From Gymnorhina tibicen (lineage: Eukaryota; Chordata; Aves; Passeriformes; Artamidae), in assembly GCA_013399875.1 (NCBI GenBank), contig VXAZ01004031.1, positions 182,303-246,302 on the forward strand: a DNA stretch of 64,000 bases. The letters are read 5' to 3'. The position numbers were made by a program, and so were the translations under genes. The notes below the pieces were generated by a model that saw only the letters and a program-made list of their open reading frames with translations, did no database searches and was not told the origin of the DNA. Positions 56,796 through 64,000 of this stretch are shown here, in pieces (positions within the stretch are counted from its first letter, which is position 1; each line of letters starts with the position of its first letter).

Positions 56796-58325
56796 CTGGG
56801 GAAAGAGGAACGGGAGCGTTAAATCCGAGCCCGCAGCGGCCCCGCTCAACCACCCTCCTGCTGGAGGCTCCGGAATGGGAACCAGCTGCATCCTCCCGTC
56901 CTCCAGCGGGACAGAGCAGTGCTCACACGGCACTGAAAGGTCCAAATCCCGGGAAATACTGCACCAGAGACTTCAGATTCAGTGCTGCTCCGCTGCAAGA
57001 GTGGAGGAGAAAGTACAGGCTAAAGTGGAGGGAAAAGTACAGCCTGGAACAGCAGCGTAGGTCTGGGAGGTCAGGGAGTACAGGACGGCAGCCACAAAGC
57101 TGAGGTGAATTCCCTCACTGAGCCAACGGGAGGGAATTAGTGCCTATGCTATAGGAATTCTGGAATTTCAGTCTCTGGAACAGCATCTCAACACTTGGCC
57201 ACGGCATCATCACTAAACCACATCCAGAAGCACCATCTCCATAAAGGCTTCTGAGGGCACTCAGTGCAGTCCTGACCATGCGACCACTGAGGCCACAAAG
57301 TCCTGCCTTGGTTCCCTCCTGGAGCTGTGGGTCTGGCAGCTCTCCTTGCAGCCCAGAAGGTCCTCTGGGAAAAGGAAAGTGGGCAAAGTTTCCCCCACAT
57401 CGAGTTTTAAGAGAGGAGAAAGGAAAACTTCAAGCCAAGCCACCCTGAACCTCCTGTAACTGATGGCTTTAATTTTGTCCCGGAAATCAGAGCTCGTACA
57501 AGGCTTACACTGAGAGTGGCTGATGGGATGGCTGAAAATTAAAAGCCACATTCAGGCACTCAATTTCCCTCTCACTGCCTGTTACGCTCTGATTTCCTTG
57601 GAACACAGGGCCAGTGCCCCTGGTGCCTGCACACGCCACGTCTGGCTGCCCTCAGCCCCGCAGGTAGGAGAGGCTCCCTCTGTGCGTGATGAACCAGGAG
57701 AGGACAGCAGCCAAGCCCCCAGTGCTGCTGCACAGCCTCTTGCTCTGGCTGCACTTCCAGCATCCTCCCCACTACTGAGCCCTGTCTCTGTAAGTCCTGC
57801 CTGCCTTTGAGCCAGGCCTGGGGACAGCGGCCGTGCCCTCGGCTCCTCTGTACCCCGGCAGGTCCTGGCACTGCAGCTCTGCCCTGGGGAAACCCTGGGT
57901 TCAACGGCCCTTCAGCAACAAAAGCAGAAGTCAGAGCACACAGCATCCAGTTAGCAAGATAAAGTGATATCCTGCCCAAATTTATGGATCAAAACCCTGT
58001 ATGGTTGATGGTAGAGGGTTAAAGAACATTTAGAGAACACAACTCCCATCAACAGGACAGGGCCCTTAGTATTAAGCCTTTATAGTTTTGACTGTATTCC
58101 TTCAAACAAAAGATTTCCCAAAAGTCTCTACAAGGAAAAAGGGGATGACAGTGACGAGGGCATTCCTTGTGCTTCCCAAACTTCCCTGTGACACAACAAG
58201 GAACCCTCGTCCTTCCAAGGGTAGTGCCAGTGTGTGACATTAGTTCTTGCAGCTTCCCTGCTGTCATCCCTGTGACACCAGGAACTGAGAGGGAATGGTT
58301 TTCTCCACCATTCACCTTCCCACAG

Positions 58326-58590
58326 CAGATCACAGAAACTCCGGAGCTGGAAGGGAACCACAGGGAACATCAGCCCAGCCCCTGGCCCTGCACAGACACC
58401 CCAAATCCCACCCTGGGCATCCCTGGCAGCGCTGCCCAAACGCTCCTGGAGCTCTGGCAGCCTCGGGGCCATGCCCATTCCCTGGGGAGCCTGGGCAGTG
58501 CCCAGCACCCTCTGGGGGAAGAACCTTTTCCTAAAATCCAACCTAAATCTCTCCTGACACAGCTCCAGCCATTCCCTCAGGTCCCAGATG
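58326..58590 (-). mobile_element. CR1 LINE, 3' fragment (minus)
   Basis: Reading +, it starts AGATCACAGAAACTCCGGAG and continues through CCTGGGCAGTGCCCAGCACC and CTCTGGGGGAAGAACCTTTT to CTCCAGCCATTCCCTCAGG. This is the characteristic order of a CR1 subfamily distinct from the GGATCCCTGGCAGTG copies. Confidence 0.88.
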
Positions 58591-61449
58591 TTCGTTATGG
58601 AGGGTGTTTATGTTCTCAGCCTTATCAAGGAACAAGCACTGTACCAGATACAGATAAAACCAGTCTGATCGTACACGGAGATAACAAAACCCACATAAAA
58701 TTATCAAAGTTCTGCAGGCACAAAGGAAATGTCCAAGGCACACGGAGCACGGAGATTTTGCTCTCCCGGAGAGCTGAGACATTTCAGCATCATCCTCCCA
58801 GTGCACGTTTCCGTCTGCTCCACAAACACTCTGTCATCTCCAGTGGATCCCTATGTAAAATGACACCAGCAGCTAAAAAATCCTGTACTTTGAAAATATA
58901 CAGCTTTCCTAAACCATGAGCTCCTGGTTCATGTCCTGCAGCCCAAACCACCCCTGTATCCCCATGAAGGGAGGGCCGAGGGCAAACATCAGCCACTTGC
59001 CTGTGTTTTATCCTCCAGATCCGACCCATCCACCCCACCAATACTGTTCTGCTCCCATTTCTAAACTTGTTTGCAATACTTTAAATTATTGTTCATCAAT
59101 ATTATTATACTCAGTATTGTCCACCCTACACCGAAACACATTTCCCAAAGGATGGGAGGTGTTTTGTTTAAGCTACAAGGTTTGTTCAGTTTGCAGTTCT
59201 GATATTCACTCTCCTCCCCCTCCCACCCAACTTTCCCAGGTCTGACTTCTGCAAAGCCAACAATATTTTGGGGAAACTTTATCTGTCCTGCGTGATTCAG
59301 CACACAGGAAGAGCAGGACAATGCTGCCTGCAAGGGCAGGACTGCTCATGTTTGCCTCTCCACGAAAAAAAGTGCCTCAAGTTCCCATCGTTGTCAAGGA
59401 CAAAGTGATAAGCACGCTTGGGAAATTGGAGACTTTCCTCTGCCAACACTGACCAGACCCTCCTTGAAAAACATCCTGGTGAACAAGCTGTAGCTAAATG
59501 AGAACAAATGTGAGCAGGAAAATTTTCTGTCATCGTTTCAAAGCCCAAGGCAGTGCAATTGGGATTCTGTGCTGAGCCTCTCCTTTTCCCCTCCCCCTGC
59601 CAGGACTCCTTTCTGAACCGAAGGGCTGCCCTGGACATCCTGGAAGCAGCATTTCTCCATACACAGATACATAAACATGTTCTGTGACACAGCCAGGTTC
59701 CAGGGGAGCAGGGCACTTCACCCCGCACGCAGCCCAGAGCCAACAAGCACCCAGCCCTTTGATGTCACAGCTGAGACCTGCAGTGCTCACGGCAGGACCT
59801 GGAGGTCTGAGCAGCTGGAACGGGGAGGAAGCACAGGGAGGTCACAGCCCACTCCCAGTCGAACCAGAAGTCCAGCCCAGCAGGTTCCCCAGGCCAGGGA
59901 GCCTTTGTAACCAAAAACACCCGGCAGAGAAACATCCACCCACCCACCGACCCCCTGTTGTGGTGACACCCAAGCACAGGGCAGTGCTCAACCTCCCTGT
60001 AAATGAAAACATTTCTCCCCACTCCAAAACAAAGGAAATCAGTGTTGGGCAAGTCAGAGTTGAAAATTAGCACTGGATTTCTAAGGCGGGCACTGAGTAA
60101 CCCACGGCTAAGGAAGTCCTCAGAGCACTGACCCTCCCCAGGTTCCCACCTTTCCTGACCCACCTGCAACCCCCTCTGCCCTTCAAGCTGGCAGCTCCAT
60201 GTTCTATCACCTCCCATGTAGCTGGCCATGCAAGGAACAGGCTAAAAGAGATGGAGGGAGAGCTGCAAGGAGGGAAGGAGCCAGGTCCCCCCGTCGGGAG
60301 GGAGCAGACGGGGAAGGCAGGCTGGCTGCTGGTGACCTTCCAAAGGACATTCCTGTAACACGGCACTGCAAACCACAACTCAGCCAGGAACACAAATTTA
60401 GCCAAGGTCTCCTTTCAGGGAAGCAGCATCTCGAAGCAGAAGATAAAATCCCAGTGCCCAACCCCAGCACTAAACCCGGAGTCACTTCAGCGCAGCTCAC
60501 ACAGGAGAAGTTTGAAGGGCAGTGCTGGAGGTGAGCCCGGCCAGGAGCTGCTCCATCAGCAGGGACTGCTCAAAAACCAGCATCACAGCCGTCCCCAGCC
60601 CTGCACGCGCGTCCCGGGGCTGCAGTGCCAGCCACCAGCCGGGCAGGAGGCTTTGGAGCTGACCAGGAGCTGAGGCAGCCCAACATTCCCCATGGGAAGG
60701 CAGAGGCACTTCCAGCTCTCCTCACCCCATTCCTGCCGGGCCGTGGCAGGGAAGCACCACCCGTCCCTACAAATCCGGGCGCTTTTCCTGGGTGATCTGA
60801 ACTATAAAATCTGGGATGGAGCCCTCAGCAAGGGCAGGATTTCTTTAGGTATGTGTGAGACAGCAAAATAATGGTGGGATCTGAGGTCAGCACAGACACA
60901 CCTGAAACCAGGACAAAAGTCACTTCAGGTCTTCATTCTGGGGACACAAGCGTGGCTGCCGTGCTGCCCTGGCTCCTGCAGCCACGGAGAGGGCAGGGGC
61001 AGCCCCTCGGGACACTGGGACCAATTCCACACATGGGATTTACAAGGAAAACACGCGAGGAGGGAGCAGCAAAGCCAGCACGTGACAGGAAAAATGTAGG
61101 TTGATATATTCTGAAATACTTGACCTTTTTTTTTTTGTTCAAAATCACACAGCAGCAGTTTCTGATCTTAGGCAATGCGTTTTGGACAGTGCAGAGCAGG
61201 CTGAGCGTGGGTCCAGGTCAGAAGAAGCATCCCTGAGGAGGAGGTGGGAGAGGCTGGAAGTGCAGCCCTCTGCCACTCCACCACAACTCTGCCTCCCAGG
61301 GAGGGGAGAGCTGGTTACTGGAAAAAGCCTGAGCACAGTGAGGAAAACCTCCTGGTTTTTTTTTTCTTCAAAACCAAACACCAAATAAATTTCGGTTTTG
61401 TTCAATAATTTCCATTAAACAAATTTTTGCCCATATAGACGAATACAAA

Positions 61450-61582
61450 AATCACTCGACCAGGCTGGATGGGGCTTGGAGCACCCTGGGAGAGTGGAAG
61501 GTGTCCCTGCCCATGGCACAGGGGTTGGAATGAGACGAAATTCATGGACCCTCCCAACCCAAACCATTCTGGGATTCTGTGG
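61450..61582 (+). mobile_element. CR1 LINE, 3' tail fragment
   Basis: It runs from CGACCAGGCTGGATGGGGC through GGTGTCCCTGCCCATGGC to CCCAAACCATTCTGGGATTC. It is short and moderately diverged. Confidence 0.85.
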
Positions 61583-61681
61583 AAGGCTAGGAAAGATGAT
61601 CTTTAATATCTCTGAATGAAACAGCATTACAAGTCACACAGGTGTCACATCTTGCCGCTACAGTTTCTGGGGTCCATCCAC

Positions 61682-61696
61682 GTGTGTGTGTGTGTG
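61682..61696 (+). repeat. GT dinucleotide microsatellite
   Basis: Seven GT units. Confidence 0.9.
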
Positions 61697-62890
61697 GTTT
61701 CACAAGGACTGTGCTAAAAGTCACTCCTAGGATGTAAAATCCTTCCCTGGAATTGCAGGGAACAACCACCTGGCAGCAGCAGTACGGGTGGATTTATACA
61801 CATCCCTGAAACCACATCTGCTAAGAGCTAAAAGAGATAAAGATTTATGCAAAGGACACCAAGGGAAAGACAGATGATAAAAAATTGAGCAGAAGAAATT
61901 GTATGGGATCCTAGGAATTTCTCAGGGAAAAAAAGCTCATTCCTCATTTCCTTTTTTCTTCAGAGGCTTTGCCGCTGCCATGAAAATCAGAAACGTTGTT
62001 TTAATTCCTGAAATCACCGATACCTCCTGTAAAAAGCTGGTTCTGCTTCTCTCCAGCCACGGCATGGATAATTTCAGTGCCTCCCCCGGGACGGGAGCCC
62101 CCCAGGCCGGAGCTGTAACTCATCCCTGCAGCAGGGAAGGCAAACCCCAGCCCAGCCGGGCCAGGGGCCAGGGCAGCCTTTGGCTTTTCCTTTGGCTTTT
62201 CTCCTCTGCTTCCCCCCGAAAGGCCACGAGCCCTGGCCCTGGGCTTGCCCCCAGCCCCGGGAAGCAGCACAGCACAGCCACAGCTCCTCCAGCAGCGCTC
62301 CCCGCCGCCTCTCCCACCTTCCCAACGCCCCTGCTGACATCCCTGACACCCCTTCCCCTCGGCTCGGGACTCCTCCGGCAGCCCCATCTTTGTGTCAGCT
62401 CAGCCACCGAGTCCTCCCGCAGCTGGCCAGATGTTTCCCAAGGGAAGGGTTTCCCTGGAAAGCCGTGGGCAGATGGCAGAACCGGCCCGGCCCAGGGCGC
62501 GCCGCAGGCCGGGCCCGCCGGCGCCTCAGCTCCTCGAGGGTGCCCCGCGTGCTGAACTCCTCCCTGGCCAGCCCGACGCCATGCCCAAACGAAATTCTGC
62601 TTTGCCAACAAAACGAGGAGCCCGAAGCGAGCAGGAGCCCCTGTTCCAGCTCTTCCAGCCCCTCCGTCCTTCCTCCCTTCCCAGCCCCAGAGCCGAGGCC
62701 CCGCCGTGCCCGGCCAGCCCCGCCGTGCTCCCGAGGGCAGAGGGGCACAGACTGCGAGAGGTGAGGTGCCACCACGAATGAACATCCCACCACAAATGAG
62801 CATCCCGCCGAGGCTAACATCCATCCCGCCATGGCTACCATCCATCCCGCCGCGCTCTGCTTGGCCCCAGCAGCAGCGAGCAGCCCGAGT

Positions 62891-62928
62891 TGGGGATCGG
62901 GGTCGGGATCGGGGATCGGGATCGGGGC
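62891..62928 (+). repeat. GATCGGG short tandem repeat
   Basis: Alternating GGGATCGGG and GGTCGGGATC units over 38 bp, with CpG in every unit. A related degenerate CATCCCGCC array lies just before it at 62775-62850. Confidence 0.8.
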
Positions 62929-64000
62929 GCGCGTCCCGGCCAAGGCGGCGTCACCTGGGAGGGGACGAGCCCCAGCGTGAGGGGCAGCGCAGGGACACGG
63001 GGCTGACCCCGTCCCTCTCGGTGCCACGGGCCCTCGGTGGTGTTTGCCCTGCTAAGGAGCTCCTCCATGAGAGGTTAAACACCTCCTTCCGGAGAGATGA
63101 GCAGCTCCTTACGGGACTGAAAGGCAGGCAGAGGCAGAGCTGGGGAGCATGAGGAACTTCAGGGTTCATTTTGCAGGAAACCATGTGGGGTTTCCCTACT
63201 CCTTCCTCGCTCAAGAGCAGGAAAACGACCTGGTTCCTTTCCATCCTGTGGCTCCCTGTGTCTCCCCACGTCCCACACGGCTGCACCACCCTTCTGAGGG
63301 CACATGAGTTGTTTTGGGTTTTTTTTAATCCCTCTCCTTAACTCATGGAATTCCTTGGGAAGACGAACCATCTCTTCCCATGAAGTGGAACAGGTTTTAG
63401 AGTTCTGCCTGCATACGTGACTTGACACTAATTGATTTTTTGGTTTGTTTGTTTTCTTTAAAATGCATAAAAAGCCACATTTGGTTTTGGCAATTCCGCC
63501 TCTGACCAGCACCCGTTCTGTCTGTGGAGCGAGAAACCTGAAAGCTGAGCAAAAGTGGCCACGAGAAATTCAGGACTGGAAGAGAGAAACAAACCTGGGG
63601 TTTGATCAGTTTAGCAGAGCGGTGCTGCTGACCAAATGTTTCCTCAGAACGGTCGGGATTTTCCGTGGATTGAAATTTATGGATCACTCAATAGCATTTA
63701 TCGGTGAGTAATGCACCTCCATGGCCTACCCCACTGAGTCATGGAAGACTCCAGTCAGCCTTAAGAAAACACACAGAAAACTAAAATCCCGACACAAAAC
63801 CAATTACAGCAAGGCTGGAATTTAGTGGAGAGGCCAAGCAGGCTTTCCCTCCCTCCTTCAGGTCTCTGGTGCCTCAGGAGAAGAGCTGGATACCAAAGAA
63901 ATGAATCATACAGGGAATGCCAACCTCTATATGTCCAAACCCCGTGATTACACGTTAATAAGAAAGCAAAGCATTGTTCCAGGTGCCAGGGCTATGAAAT

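Larger units (their letters stand above)
56796..64000 (-). other. STX8: STX8 intron upstream of the SNARE exon (partial)
   Basis: The remaining 7.2 kb carry no recognisable STX8 exon. They hold two CR1 fragments (58326-58590 and 61450-61582), a short GT microsatellite (61682-61696), degenerate CATCCCGCC repeats (62775-62850) and GATCGGG repeats (62891-62928). GC- and CpG-rich sequence occurs around 62,440-62,960. I see nothing else at 57-58.3, 58.6-61.4 or 63.0-64.0 kb. Confidence 0.8.

Noticed and set aside
63445..63711. Possible extra exon ending before GTGAGT near 63703
   Set aside because: A donor-like GGTGAGTAATG is present, but the translated segment matches nothing in STX8 or neighbouring genes I know and no matching acceptor is convincing.

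Overview
The window is nuclear DNA from a bird, most likely a passerine. Coding sequence is sparse, introns run to tens of kilobases, splice sites are GT/AG, and interspersed repeats are dominated by 3' fragments of CR1 LINEs. One SINE joins a tRNA-Ile-derived head to a CR1 tail, the arrangement described as TguSINE1 in zebra finch. There are no prokaryotic operons, CRISPR arrays or viral genes.

The window holds the facing 3' ends of two convergent genes. On the + strand, 1 to about 23,130 is the 3' part of NTN1 (netrin-1): a 54-bp hinge exon (1020-1073), a 75-bp exon that opens the C-terminal NTR domain (12750-12824), the last coding exon (19037-19365), and a long 3'UTR ending near an AATAAA at 23109-23114. 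On the - strand, about 25,690 to 64,000 is the 3' part of STX8 (syntaxin 8): the last coding exon with the membrane anchor (26683-26750), a 29.9-kb intron, and the exon for the second half of the SNARE helix (56694-56795). The rest of STX8 lies beyond 64,000. NTN1 then STX8 in tail-to-tail order is the arrangement known from the human genome.

Between the genes (23,131 to about 25,690) there is a CR1 3' fragment and an unexplained minus-strand AATAAA. The large STX8 intron holds an intronless, frameshifted MFAP1 retropseudogene (about 50,935-51,955, minus). Its 5' end runs into a 30-bp minisatellite interrupted by a 116-bp assembly gap. The intron also holds the TguSINE1-like element, a decayed older CR1 with a recognisable reverse-transcriptase remnant, several young CR1 tails (two forming a near-perfect inverted pair), a 66-bp triplicate and an isolated CpG-rich island. 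The NTN1 side has no recognisable CR1 but many GC-rich tandem repeats, including a decamer array in the 3'UTR, plus AT-rich islands that look like conserved regulatory sequence.

Netrin-1 is a secreted guidance cue and syntaxin 8 an endosomal SNARE. Nothing here suggests they act together; the link is positional. I found no new biological system. The most unusual features are the pseudogene/minisatellite/gap complex, the netrin 3'UTR decamer array, the CR1 inverted pair and the orphan CpG island.
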